Assembly: GCF_000834655.1 (NCBI RefSeq)
Contig: NZ_JXQQ01000084.1
Location: 1 to 64,000, forward strand
Length of the DNA: 64,000 bases
Reading direction: 5' to 3'
DNA from: Variovorax paradoxus
GTDB taxonomy: Bacteria; Pseudomonadota; Gammaproteobacteria; Burkholderiales; Burkholderiaceae_C
Numbering within the stretch: the first letter of the stretch is position 1; the number at the start of each line of letters is the position of its first letter. Below, one piece after another: positions 37,757 through 46,053 of this stretch. The notes under the pieces were generated by a model. The model was not told where the DNA came from. It saw only the letters and a list, made by a program, of their open reading frames with translations, and made no database searches. Both the position numbers and the translations under genes were made by a program.

Positions 37757-38744
37757 GGGTCCGGGCATTCCTTCGAGATCGCGCGGGCACGGCACCCTGG
37801 TGCTTCGCGCCTTCGCGCAGCAACGCGGCCATCGCAACGCGCAGCGACGAGGCCTCGGCATCGCTGCGCAGCAGCAGGCCGACCGGCTCTTCCGTGCCCG
37901 CCGTGTCGATGTGCAGGCGCACGAGCCGGCCTTGCGCGAGCTCATCGCGCGCGGCGCCGAGCGGCGTAACCCAGACGGCATCGGACACCGCCACCAGCGC
38001 GCGCGCCACCGCCACGTCGAGCGTCTGCAGCGCATGGGTCGGCAAGACGAGGCCGCGCGCGGACAGGAAGCTCTCGGTGTTGTGACGCGGGATCGTGCCC
38101 TCGCCGTACACCACCAGCGGGTAGTCGAGCACCGCCTGCACCGGCGCCGGCTTGAGCGAGAGCGGGTGCCCGGCGCGCACCGCGAACACCAGCGGCTCGG
38201 TGTACAGCAGCTCGAAGCTCAGGCCGCCCATGAGGCGCGGATCGCTCATGCGGCCGACCACCAGGTCGAGCTCGCCCGCGCGCAATTCGTCGAGCAGCAC
38301 CGCGTTGGCGGCGCTCTTCACCGCGATCTGCGCGGCGGGCCAGTGGTCCCGCAGGCGCGCGAGCGCCGAGGGCAGCAGCGCGGGCGCCACGCTCGGCAGC
38401 GCGCCGATGCGCAGGCGCTCGATGCGGCCGCCGGCCGTCGGCGCCACCGCCTCTGCGCTGGCGTCGAGCGCTTCGAGCACGCGCAGCGCATGCGCCAGCA
38501 GTTGCTCGCCGGCCGGCGTGAGGCCCTGCACCCCGCGGCGGCCGGCCTGGCTGCGGTCGACCAGCCGGGTGCCCACGATGGCTTCGAGCTCCGACAGCGT
38601 CTTGGACACCGCCGGCTGGCTCAGCGCGAGCCGCGAGGCCGCGCGCGCCAGGTGGCGCTCCTGTGCCACGGCGACGAAGGCGCGCAGGTGCCGCAACTGC
38701 ACGTTGCGCACGAACTCCTGGCGAAGGTCGGTGGGCGTGTTCAA
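37749..38744 (-). CDS. pcaQ: PcaQ-type LysR regulator
   Basis: A 331-residue LysR activator of the PcaQ/GbpR branch. The N-terminus RNVQLRHLRAFVAVAQERHLARAA begins the winged helix (residues about 15-75), followed by the effector domain. PcaQ activates protocatechuate genes in response to beta-carboxymuconate or related intermediates in other bacteria. It is divergent from pcaHG, with 104 bp between the start codons. A half-site GGTTAT at 38753-38758, beside its own start, resembles half of the PcaQ box recalled from rhizobia. The C-terminal Arg-rich end overlaps the intergenic repeat. Confidence 0.85.
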   Translation of the reverse strand: MNTPTDLRQEFVRNVQLRHLRAFVAVAQERHLARAASRLALSQPAVSKTLSELEAIVGTRLVDRSQAGRRGVQGLTPAGEQLLAHALRVLEALDASAEAVAPTAGGRIERLRIGALPSVAPALLPSALARLRDHWPAAQIAVKSAANAVLLDELRAGELDLVVGRMSDPRLMGGLSFELLYTEPLVFAVRAGHPLSLKPAPVQAVLDYPLVVYGEGTIPRHNTESFLSARGLVLPTHALQTLDVAVARALVAVSDAVWVTPLGAARDELAQGRLVRLHIDTAGTEEPVGLLLRSDAEASSLRVAMAALLREGAKHQGAVPARSRRNARTPS

Positions 38745-38848
38745 TGACTGCCGGTTATGAAAGAGAGAGCAATCTTCAATTTACATCATCGGACGGCGCT
38801 TCTAAAGTCTCGGCTTCCGGATTCGTCCCACGACAGGAGACAACGCAC

Positions 38849-39574
38849 ATGCCGACCCCCACCAAGGGCCCCCTTCCCACGCTCACCCCGCGCGACTGGG
38901 AATCCCACCCCGCCTACGTCTACCCCGGCTACAAGTCGACGGTGAAGCGCGGCCCGCAAAAGCCGCTGATCCCCCTGAAGGCCTCGCTGGGCGAGCTCCA
39001 GCAGCCCGTGTACGGCCACGACAGCATCGGCGAGTTCGACCATGACCTCACGCGCAACGCGCGCCGCAACGGCGAGCCGCTGGGCGAACGCATGATCCTC
39101 ACCGGCCAAGTGCTCGACGAGCGCCGCCGCCCGGTCGCCAACACGCTGGTGGAGCTCTGGCAGGCCAATGCCTCCGGCCGCTACGTGCACAAGGTCGACC
39201 AGCACGATGCGCCGCTGGACCCCAACTTCCTCGGCGCGGGCCGGTGCCTGACCGACAGCGAAGGCCGCTACCGCTTCCTCACCATCAAGCCCGGCGCCTA
39301 CCCGTGGGGCAACCATCCGAACGCCTGGCGCCCGCAGCACATCCACCTGTCGCTGTTCGGCCAGAGCTTCGCGAGCCGCCTGGTCACGCAGATGTACTTC
39401 CCCGGCGATCCGCTGATGCAGTACGACCCGATGATCACCGGCACCCCCGAGCGCTATCGCAACCGCCTGATCGCCGACTTCAGCCTCGACATCACCGAGG
39501 AGGGCTACGCGCTGGGCTACCAGTTCGACATCGTGCTGCGCGGCGCCGACGAGACGCCGTTCGAGAACCGCTGA
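38849..39574 (+). CDS. pcaH: Protocatechuate 3,4-dioxygenase, beta subunit
   Basis: A 241-residue subunit that carries the Fe(III) of protocatechuate 3,4-dioxygenase, which opens the ring of protocatechuate to beta-carboxymuconate. All four iron ligands are visible: Tyr112 (RYVHKVD), Tyr151 (GAYPW), His164 and His166 (PQHIHLSLFG). Length and motifs are typical. The ATG at 38849 has an AGGAGACAACGC ribosome site; a longer frame that overlaps pcaQ is rejected. It is followed 11 bp later by pcaG. Confidence 0.97.
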   Translation: MPTPTKGPLPTLTPRDWESHPAYVYPGYKSTVKRGPQKPLIPLKASLGELQQPVYGHDSIGEFDHDLTRNARRNGEPLGERMILTGQVLDERRRPVANTLVELWQANASGRYVHKVDQHDAPLDPNFLGAGRCLTDSEGRYRFLTIKPGAYPWGNHPNAWRPQHIHLSLFGQSFASRLVTQMYFPGDPLMQYDPMITGTPERYRNRLIADFSLDITEEGYALGYQFDIVLRGADETPFENR

Positions 39575-39585
39575 AAGGATTCCCC

Positions 39586-40197
39586 ATGCCATTGATGACC
39601 GCCCAGGAAGCCGACTTCGGCCAGACCCCCTCCCAGACCGTGGGCCCCTACTTCGCCTACGGCCTCACCGCCACGCAGTACGGCTACGACTTCGACCAGC
39701 CGTTCGACGCCGTCCTGGCGCTCGACGGCGCCGCCGGCCAGCGCATCCGCCTGGAAGGCCGGGTGATCGACGGCGACGGCAACGCGATCGGCGATGCGCT
39801 GGTCGAGATCAGCCAGCCCGACGGCGAAGGCCGCTATCCGCAGACGCCCGAGGAAGCCCGCGCGCTGGGCTTTCGCGCCTTCGGCCGCGTGGGCACAGGC
39901 ACCGATGCGCAGAGCCGCTTCGTGTTCCACACCGTCAAGCCCGGCGCAGAAGCGCCCGGCGAGGCGCCGCACATCAACGTGATCGTGCTGATGCGCGGCA
40001 TGCTGCTGCATGCGTTCACGCGCGTGTATTTCAGCGACGAGGCCGAGGCCAACGCCAAGGACGCGGTGCTGCAGAGCGTACCGGCCGAGCGCCGCCACAC
40101 CCTCGTCGCCGAGCGCGTGGAGCAAGGCGGCGCGGTGAGCTACCGCATCGACATCCGCATGCAGGGCGCGGACGAGACGGCGTTCTTCGACGTTTGA
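39586..40197 (+). CDS. pcaG: Protocatechuate 3,4-dioxygenase, alpha subunit
   Basis: A 203-residue partner of PcaH. It has the intradiol dioxygenase fold (TPSQTVGPYFAYGL at the N-terminus) but lacks the iron ligands, as expected for the alpha subunit; its residues line the substrate pocket. The ribosome site is AAAGGAT, six bases before the ATG. It is the last gene of the short operon and is followed by a strong terminator. Confidence 0.96.
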   Translation: MPLMTAQEADFGQTPSQTVGPYFAYGLTATQYGYDFDQPFDAVLALDGAAGQRIRLEGRVIDGDGNAIGDALVEISQPDGEGRYPQTPEEARALGFRAFGRVGTGTDAQSRFVFHTVKPGAEAPGEAPHINVIVLMRGMLLHAFTRVYFSDEAEANAKDAVLQSVPAERRHTLVAERVEQGGAVSYRIDIRMQGADETAFFDV

Positions 40198-40218
40198 TCT
40201 CAGGGAAATCCCGGTCAT

Positions 40219-40248
40219 GAAAAAGCCCGCATCGCGCGGGCTTTTTTT
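40219..40248. terminator. Intrinsic terminator between pcaG and the cytochrome gene
   Basis: A stem AGCCCGC / GCGGGCT around ATCGC, flanked by an A tract on the left and T7 on the right, lies 22 bp after pcaG. It can serve both pcaG (plus) and the convergent cytochrome c gene (minus). Confidence 0.93.
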
Positions 40249-40266
40249 ATGCGGGACGCGAAGCGC

Positions 40267-40962
40267 TTACTGCGCTGCGTGGTGGATGCGCGACTCGGGC
40301 ACCGTCTTCAGTTCGCCGGGCACCGAGCTGATGTAGCTGGCCAGCGTCTTGAGTTCGGCGTTGGTGAACTTCTTGGGTTCGACCTGGCCGGCCATCACCG
40401 CATTCGAGCGGCCCAGGTGGCTGTTGTTCTTGACGCGGTACGACTTGAGCGCCACGAAGAGGTAGTCGGCATGCTGTCCGGCCAGCTTGGGCACGGTGCC
40501 GTCGTTCGGGGTGTTGAAGTTGGCGCCGTGGCACTTGGTGCAGCTGTTGTCGGGGCCGTTGCGGCCGACCAGCGCGGTGATGTTGTCAGGCATGGCCTTG
40601 GCGAGGGCGGCCGGAGGTGCATCGCCTTCCTTCACGCCCAGCTGGCTGTAGTAGGCGGCCACGTCGGCGATGTCCTGATCGGAGAGCGAATCGGCAATGG
40701 CGCGCATGGTGGGGTGCTTGCGGTCGCCGCCCTTGTACTGGGTGAGCGCGGCGGCGATGTAGGTGGCGCTCTGGCCAGCGATCATCGGCACCTTGTGGAT
40801 CTCGGGGAAGCTGGCCTGGTAGCCGATGATGCCATGGCAGCCCACGCACATCTGAACCTTCTTGGCACCGTTCTGGGCGTTGCCCGTGACTTGTTGGGCT
40901 TGTGCCGAGAGCGTCACGCAAGCGACAGCAAGGGCAAACATCGTGGTCAACAGCTTGTTCAT
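40267..40962 (-). CDS. Diheme c-type cytochrome (c4-like)
   Basis: A 231-residue periplasmic cytochrome with a signal peptide (LLTTMFALAVACVTLSAQA) and two heme-binding sites, CVGCH (about residue 40) and CTKCH (about residue 143), each followed by a Met-containing axial-ligand region (HPTMRAI, SNAVMAG). The size and duplicated architecture fit cytochrome c4-type electron carriers to terminal oxidases. The ATG at 40962 was chosen; a longer frame has no ribosome site. No partner gene is adjacent. Confidence 0.92.
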   Translation of the reverse strand: MNKLLTTMFALAVACVTLSAQAQQVTGNAQNGAKKVQMCVGCHGIIGYQASFPEIHKVPMIAGQSATYIAAALTQYKGGDRKHPTMRAIADSLSDQDIADVAAYYSQLGVKEGDAPPAALAKAMPDNITALVGRNGPDNSCTKCHGANFNTPNDGTVPKLAGQHADYLFVALKSYRVKNNSHLGRSNAVMAGQVEPKKFTNAELKTLASYISSVPGELKTVPESRIHHAAQ

Positions 40963-41124
40963 TTTGCGCGCACAATCTCGTGGAGATACAGTTTTTCGAA
41001 TCAACATTCGATTATATGCAGGGGTCTTCCGGAACCCCGTGCAGGCCAACCCTGAGGCTGCACGACGCGCATCGAGTGTGTTCTTTTCTCCACCCCGCCT
41101 TTCCACTTCGCTTCGCGTTCACTC

Positions 41125-41979
41125 ATGAAATTCAAGGGCTCAGACAACTACGTCGCCACTCAGGACCTGATGCTGGCGGTCAACGCCGCCATCACGCTCA
41201 AGCGTCCGCTGCTCGTCAAGGGCGAGCCCGGCACGGGCAAGACCATGCTGGCCGAGGAAGTGGCGCAATCGCTCGGGCTGCCGCTTCTGCAGTGGCACAT
41301 CAAGTCGACCACCAAGGCGCAGCAGGGCCTGTATGAATACGACGCGGTGAGTCGCCTGCGCGATTCGCAGCTGTCCGACGTGGACGGCGGCGAGCGCGTG
41401 AAGGACATCCAGAACTACATCGTCAAGGGCGTGCTCTGGCAGGCCTTCACGGCCGACGAGCCGGTGGCCCTCCTCATCGACGAGATCGACAAGGCCGACA
41501 TCGAATTCCCGAACGACCTGCTGCGCGAAATCGACCGCATGGAGTTCTACTGCTACGAAACGCGCGAGCTCATCCGCGCCAAGCACCGGCCGGTGGTGTT
41601 CATCACCTCCAACAACGAGAAGGAGCTGCCCGACGCGTTCCTTCGCCGCTGCTTCTTCCACTACATCAAGTTCCCCGACGCCGAGACGATGAAGCACATC
41701 GTCGCCGTGCACTTCCCGGGCCTGAAGCAAGAGCTGCTCACGGCCGCGATGAAGACCTTCTACGACGTGCGCAACCTGCCTGGCCTCAAGAAGAAGCCCT
41801 CGACCTCCGAGTTGCTCGACTGGCTCAAGCTCCTGGTGGCCGAAGACATTCCCCTCGAAGCCCTGCAAAGCAAGGACGACAAGGTCGCCGTGCCGCCGCT
41901 GGTGGGCGCGCTGCTCAAGAACGAACAGGACGTGACGCTCTTCGAGAAGCTGGTCTTCATGCAGCGCAACAACCGATGA
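41125..41979 (+). CDS. MoxR-family AAA+ ATPase
   Basis: A 284-residue ATPase with Walker A GEPGTGKT (residues 33-40), Walker B ALLIDEIDKAD and sensor VVFITSNNEKELPDAFLRRC, the MoxR signature. MoxR proteins act as chaperones that mature or activate metal enzymes, usually with a von Willebrand partner. The partner is encoded three genes downstream (42861-44048), and the small membrane protein and acetyltransferase between them are read on the same strand with short gaps. The specific client is unknown; the neighbouring cytochrome is a possibility only. Confidence 0.93.
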   Translation: MKFKGSDNYVATQDLMLAVNAAITLKRPLLVKGEPGTGKTMLAEEVAQSLGLPLLQWHIKSTTKAQQGLYEYDAVSRLRDSQLSDVDGGERVKDIQNYIVKGVLWQAFTADEPVALLIDEIDKADIEFPNDLLREIDRMEFYCYETRELIRAKHRPVVFITSNNEKELPDAFLRRCFFHYIKFPDAETMKHIVAVHFPGLKQELLTAAMKTFYDVRNLPGLKKKPSTSELLDWLKLLVAEDIPLEALQSKDDKVAVPPLVGALLKNEQDVTLFEKLVFMQRNNR

Positions 41980-42227
41980 GCGAATCGCCGCGACCGCATC
42001 CCACGAGCCAACTGCTCAAGCTGGGCGTGGCCCAGGCGGTGCTGTTCGTCGCGGGTGCGTTGCTCGGCCGCTGGGTCGGGCTGCTGCTGGGCCTGGATGC
42101 GTTCGGCGCCGGCGGCTACGGCAACAAGGAGATCTTCGGCATCCTCCTGATCGGCCTGGGCGGCGGTGGCGGGGTACAGATCGCACGCGCCTGGTATGTG
42201 CGCAAGTACGGCAATCCGAGAAGCTGA
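41976..42227 (+). CDS. Small membrane protein in the MoxR-VWA cluster
   Basis: An 83-residue protein with two predicted membrane helices: AQAVLFVAGALLGRWVGLLL (about 19-38) and EIFGILLIGLGGGGGVQIA (about 52-70). Its start overlaps the MoxR stop by four bases (ATGA), which ties it to the module. No family known to me. Confidence 0.8.
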   Translation: MSESPRPHPTSQLLKLGVAQAVLFVAGALLGRWVGLLLGLDAFGAGGYGNKEIFGILLIGLGGGGGVQIARAWYVRKYGNPRS

Positions 42228-42254
42228 AAAACCGAACCCGAGGGTGTTTGAAAG

Positions 42255-42842
42255 ATGGCGTTCGTCGAACCTGTCACGCTGAAGGCCCGCGACATCGCGC
42301 TGGTGCCGCTCGCGCTCGACCACGAAGACGGCCTGCGCACCGCGGCCGCCGACGGCGAGCTCTGGAAGCTGCGCGTGACCTCCGTGCCCGAACCCGAGAA
42401 CACCCGCGCCTACATCGAGACCGCGCTCAAGACGCCCGACCGCGTCGCCTTCGCCGTCACCGAGGCGGCCACCGGCACGGTGCTCGGCAGCACGAGCTAC
42501 CACGACATCTTGCCGGCCGTGAAGCGCATCGAGATCGGCTACACCTGGTATGCCGGACGCTGCCAGCGCACCCACGTCAACACCACTTGCAAGCTCCTGA
42601 TGCTCACGCATGCGTTCGAGGCGCTCGGCTGCAACGTGGTGGGCTGGCGCACCGACAATTTCAACTTCGCCTCGCAGCGCGCCATCGAGCGGCTGGGCGC
42701 GAGAAAAGACGGCGTGGTCCGCGGCAATGCGATGCGCCGCGACGGCACCATCCGTGACACCGTCATGTACAGCCTCCGCGCGGGCGAGTGGCCCGAGGTG
42801 CGGGCGCAGCTCCTCTACCTGCTCGACAAGCCGCGCGACTGA
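42255..42842 (+). CDS. GNAT-family N-acetyltransferase (RimJ/RimL-like)
   Basis: A 195-residue acetyltransferase. LVPLALDHEDGLRTAA begins the fold, FAVTEAATGTVLGSTSYHDI gives the central strands, and WRTDNFNFASQRAIERLGARKDGVVR is the typical RimL-like C-terminus. It transfers an acetyl group from acetyl-CoA to an amine; the substrate is unknown. It sits between the MoxR-linked membrane protein and the VWA gene with small gaps, so it is probably in the same transcript, although GNAT genes are often just passengers. Confidence 0.88.
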   Translation: MAFVEPVTLKARDIALVPLALDHEDGLRTAAADGELWKLRVTSVPEPENTRAYIETALKTPDRVAFAVTEAATGTVLGSTSYHDILPAVKRIEIGYTWYAGRCQRTHVNTTCKLLMLTHAFEALGCNVVGWRTDNFNFASQRAIERLGARKDGVVRGNAMRRDGTIRDTVMYSLRAGEWPEVRAQLLYLLDKPRD

Positions 42843-42860
42843 AACACAAGGAGCGACCCC

Positions 42861-44048
42861 ATGCTCATCGACTTCTTCTACACCCTGCGCTCGGCCAAGC
42901 TGCCGGTGTCCGTCAAGGAATACCTCACGCTGCTCGAAGCGCTGCAGGCCGACGTGGTGGGCCCCAACTCCGATGGCGCCTACGGCCTGGACGACTTCTA
43001 CTACCTCTCGCGCACCGCGCTCGTGAAGGACGAGAAGCACTACGACAAGTTCGACCGCGCCTTCGCCGCCTATTTCAAGGGCGTGGAGATGCTCACCGAC
43101 TTCACCAAGGAAGTGCCGCTCGACTGGCTCAAGAAGACGCTGGAGCGCGAGTTCACTGCCGAAGAGAAAGCCAAGATCGAGAAGATGGGCTGGGACGAGC
43201 TCATGGAAACGCTCAAGAAGCGCTTCGAGGAGCAGAAGGAGCGCCACGAGGGCGGCAGCAAGTGGATCGGCACCGGCGGCACCTCGCCCTTCGGCAACGG
43301 CGGCTACAACCCGCAGGGCATCCGCATCGGCGGCGCGGGCAAGAACAAGAGCGCCGTGAAGGTGTGGGACCAGCGCGCCTACAAAGACTACGACGACAGC
43401 CAGGAGCTGGGCACGCGCAACATCAAGGTGGCGCTGCGGCGCCTGCGCAAGTTCGCGCGCGAGGGCCACGAGGAAGAGCTCGACCTGGACAACACCATCC
43501 ACTCGACCGCGGCCAACGCCGGCTACCTGGACATCAAGATGCGGCCCGAGCGCCACAACAACGTCAAGGTGCTGCTGCTCATGGACGTTGGCGGCACGAT
43601 GGACGAGCACATCCAGCGCGTGGAGGAGCTGTTCTCGGCCGTGAAGACCGAGTTCAAGCACCTAGAGTTCTATTACTTCCACAACTGCGTCTACGACTTC
43701 ATGTGGAAGAACAACAAGCGCCGCTTCTCCGAGAAGTTCGCGACCTGGGACATCCTGCGCAAGTACAACAAGGACTACAAGCTCATCTTCGTCGGCGACG
43801 CGACCATGAGCCCCTACGAGATCCTGCAGCCCGGCGGCAGCGTCGAATACAACAACGAAGAGGCCGGCGCCGAGTGGATCCAGCGCCTGACGCACACCTT
43901 CCCGAAGTTCGCGTGGATCAACCCCGAGCCCCAGGGCGTGTGGCAATACCGGCAGAGCATCGCGGTGATGCAGCAGCTCATGTCCAACCGCATGTACCCG
44001 CTCACGCTGCGCGGCCTGGAAGACGCGATGCGCATGCTCTCCAAGTAA
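42861..44048 (+). CDS. VWA-domain protein, CoxE-like partner of MoxR
   Basis: A 395-residue protein. Residues 1-130 are helical (LRSAKLPVSVKEYLTLLEAL) and the von Willebrand A domain spans about 225-395. The metal-ion site is Asp242-x-Gly244-x-Thr246 (MDVGGTMDEH) in place of the usual DxSxS, so metal binding is probably altered. CoxE/YehP-type VWA proteins work with MoxR ATPases to insert metals or activate complexes. The ribosome site AAGGAGCGACCCC precedes the ATG at 42861. Confidence 0.88.
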   Translation: MLIDFFYTLRSAKLPVSVKEYLTLLEALQADVVGPNSDGAYGLDDFYYLSRTALVKDEKHYDKFDRAFAAYFKGVEMLTDFTKEVPLDWLKKTLEREFTAEEKAKIEKMGWDELMETLKKRFEEQKERHEGGSKWIGTGGTSPFGNGGYNPQGIRIGGAGKNKSAVKVWDQRAYKDYDDSQELGTRNIKVALRRLRKFAREGHEEELDLDNTIHSTAANAGYLDIKMRPERHNNVKVLLLMDVGGTMDEHIQRVEELFSAVKTEFKHLEFYYFHNCVYDFMWKNNKRRFSEKFATWDILRKYNKDYKLIFVGDATMSPYEILQPGGSVEYNNEEAGAEWIQRLTHTFPKFAWINPEPQGVWQYRQSIAVMQQLMSNRMYPLTLRGLEDAMRMLSK

Positions 44049-44122
44049 TGCACACGTAGGACGCCGCCGTTCTGTATCCGGAAGCTTCAGGAACGGACAA
44101 ATCTTGCTGTCAGAATCCGCCC

Positions 44123-46042
44123 ATGGTCAGGGTGGTTTCCGTCTTCTCGCCGGCGTGGTGGCCGGCTTTGCTTTTTTGTAGCGTCCTTCTTTTGCAAGGC
44201 TGCAGCTTGCTGCCGAAAAAAGAAAGCACCGAAGGCAAGCCCGTCGCGGGCCTGGTGCGCAGCGGCGGTGCCGACAGCACCCCCGCCAAGGACGAGAAAA
44301 AGACCGACAAGCGCAACGCCTTCACCGTCGATGTGCGCGGGCCCGAAGCGGTGCGCGACTACCTCACGCTTCATCTGGAAATCCAGCGGTATCGCGAGCT
44401 CGACGACCTCGGTGCGACGGAAATCTCCCGCCTCATGGTGGCCGCCGAAGCCAACGCGCGCGAGCTGCTCGGCACCCTGGGCTACTTCACCCCCACGCTG
44501 ACGCTCGAACTCAACGAGACGCCCGAGAGCACCAAGGCCCCGCGCGAGATCGTCATCACCGTCGCGCCCGGCGAGCCCACCAAGGTGAGCAACGTGCAGA
44601 TCAGCTACGCCGGAGCGATTGCCGACGACACGGCCGCCGAGGCGCAGCGCGACTCGATCCGCACCGGCTGGGCCCTGCGGGCGGGCCTGCCCTTCACCCA
44701 GCAGGCCTGGGACGACGCCAAGACCACCGCGCTGCGCAGCCTCACGGCCAAGCGCTTCCCCACCGGCAACATCGAGGTGAGCCGCGCCGAGGTCGATGCC
44801 GACCGCAGCGAGGCGCGCCTGAACGTCACCTACCAGTCGGGCCCTGCCTACAAGTTCGGCCCGCTCATGCTGCGCGGCATCGAGCGCTACGACCCCGACG
44901 GCGCACGCCGCATCGCTCGCCTGCCCACCGGCACCGACTACGACCAGCAGAAGCTGCTCGATGCGCAGCAGCGCCTGGCCAGCAGCGGCTACTACGACTC
45001 GGTGTTCCTCACGCTGGACACCGAGAGCGGCAACCCGCTGGCCGCGCCCGTCATCGCGCAGCTGCGCGAGGCGCCGCTGCAGAAGGTGGTGATGGGCGCC
45101 GGCTTCACCACCGACAACGGCCCGCGCCTGTCGATCGACCACATCCACAACCAGATCCCGCTGCTGGGCTGGCGCGCGGTCTCGCGGCTCTCGGTGGACA
45201 ACGACGTCAAGTCGCTGGGTACCGAGTGGAACGCGATCCCCAACGACAAGGGCTGGCGCTGGTTCTCCGGCGCCGAGCTCAAGCGCGAGGAGTCGGGCAG
45301 CTACATCGTGGACAGCGGGCGGCTGCGCGGCGGGCGCAACAAGTCCAGCGACCACATCGACCGAAGCTACTTCCTGCAGTACGACTACGCGCAGAACCGC
45401 GGCATCAACGCGCCGCCCTCGGCCTCGGCGGTCACCGCCAACTGGGGCTGGACCGGGCGCTACTTCGACGACAACGCCGCGCCCACGCGCGGCTACGCGC
45501 TGGCGCTCGAACTCGCGGCCGGCTACACGCTCACGGGCGAGCAGATGCCCTTCACCCGCACCTACGCACGCTGGCTCGGCGTGATGCCGATCGGCGCGGC
45601 CGAAGACACCGAAACCCGTGCGCGCCGCAGCCGCCTGCAGTTGCGCCTGGAGGCCGGCGCGGTGTCGGCGAAAGACTCCGCGCAGATCCCGTCCACGCTG
45701 ATGTTCCTGACCGGCGGCGACACCACCGTGCGCGGCTACAGCTACAAGCAGATCGGCACCGTGCGCGCCGACGGCCAGACCGTCGCGGGCCGCTACCTGG
45801 GCGTGGCGAGCGTCGAGTGGCAGCGGCCCTTCGTCTACAACAACAAGCTCACCGAATGGGAGAGCGTGGTGTTCGTCGATGCCGGCGCCGTGGCCGACAA
45901 GCCCGGCGAACTCAAGCCCAAGGTGGGCGTGGGCGTCGGCGCGCGCTGGCGCAGCCCGGTCGGGCCGGTGCAGGCCGACCTCGCCTACGGCGTGGACACG
46001 AAGAAATTCCGCCTGCACTTTCGCCTCGGCTTCACCTTCTGA
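44123..46042 (+). CDS. tamA: TamA, outer-membrane component of the TamAB assembly complex
   Basis: A 639-residue Omp85-family protein: POTRA domains (about 70-290) followed by a 16-strand beta-barrel with TTVRGYSYKQIG (the VRGF-like motif of loop 6, about 540-551) and a C-terminal strand ending in RLGFTF. It works with TamB to insert autotransporters and other outer-membrane proteins and to move lipids. The N-terminus carries a lipobox-like LQGC (Cys27), which would make the mature protein a lipoprotein, unusual for Proteobacterial TamA and like the TamL variant of Bacteroidetes. tamB follows by 11 bp. Confidence 0.93.
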   Translation: MVRVVSVFSPAWWPALLFCSVLLLQGCSLLPKKESTEGKPVAGLVRSGGADSTPAKDEKKTDKRNAFTVDVRGPEAVRDYLTLHLEIQRYRELDDLGATEISRLMVAAEANARELLGTLGYFTPTLTLELNETPESTKAPREIVITVAPGEPTKVSNVQISYAGAIADDTAAEAQRDSIRTGWALRAGLPFTQQAWDDAKTTALRSLTAKRFPTGNIEVSRAEVDADRSEARLNVTYQSGPAYKFGPLMLRGIERYDPDGARRIARLPTGTDYDQQKLLDAQQRLASSGYYDSVFLTLDTESGNPLAAPVIAQLREAPLQKVVMGAGFTTDNGPRLSIDHIHNQIPLLGWRAVSRLSVDNDVKSLGTEWNAIPNDKGWRWFSGAELKREESGSYIVDSGRLRGGRNKSSDHIDRSYFLQYDYAQNRGINAPPSASAVTANWGWTGRYFDDNAAPTRGYALALELAAGYTLTGEQMPFTRTYARWLGVMPIGAAEDTETRARRSRLQLRLEAGAVSAKDSAQIPSTLMFLTGGDTTVRGYSYKQIGTVRADGQTVAGRYLGVASVEWQRPFVYNNKLTEWESVVFVDAGAVADKPGELKPKVGVGVGARWRSPVGPVQADLAYGVDTKKFRLHFRLGFTF

Positions 46043-46053
46043 GCCGCCGCCCG

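Noticed and set aside
38743..38758. A complete PcaQ box (ATAACC-N4-GGTTAA)
   Set aside because: Only the right half-site (GGTTAT) is recognisable; the left half does not match, so it was not listed as a site.
45226..46053. An upstream extension of the tamB frame of about 275 residues
   Set aside because: It overlaps tamA entirely; the ATG at 46054 directly before a signal anchor is the natural start.
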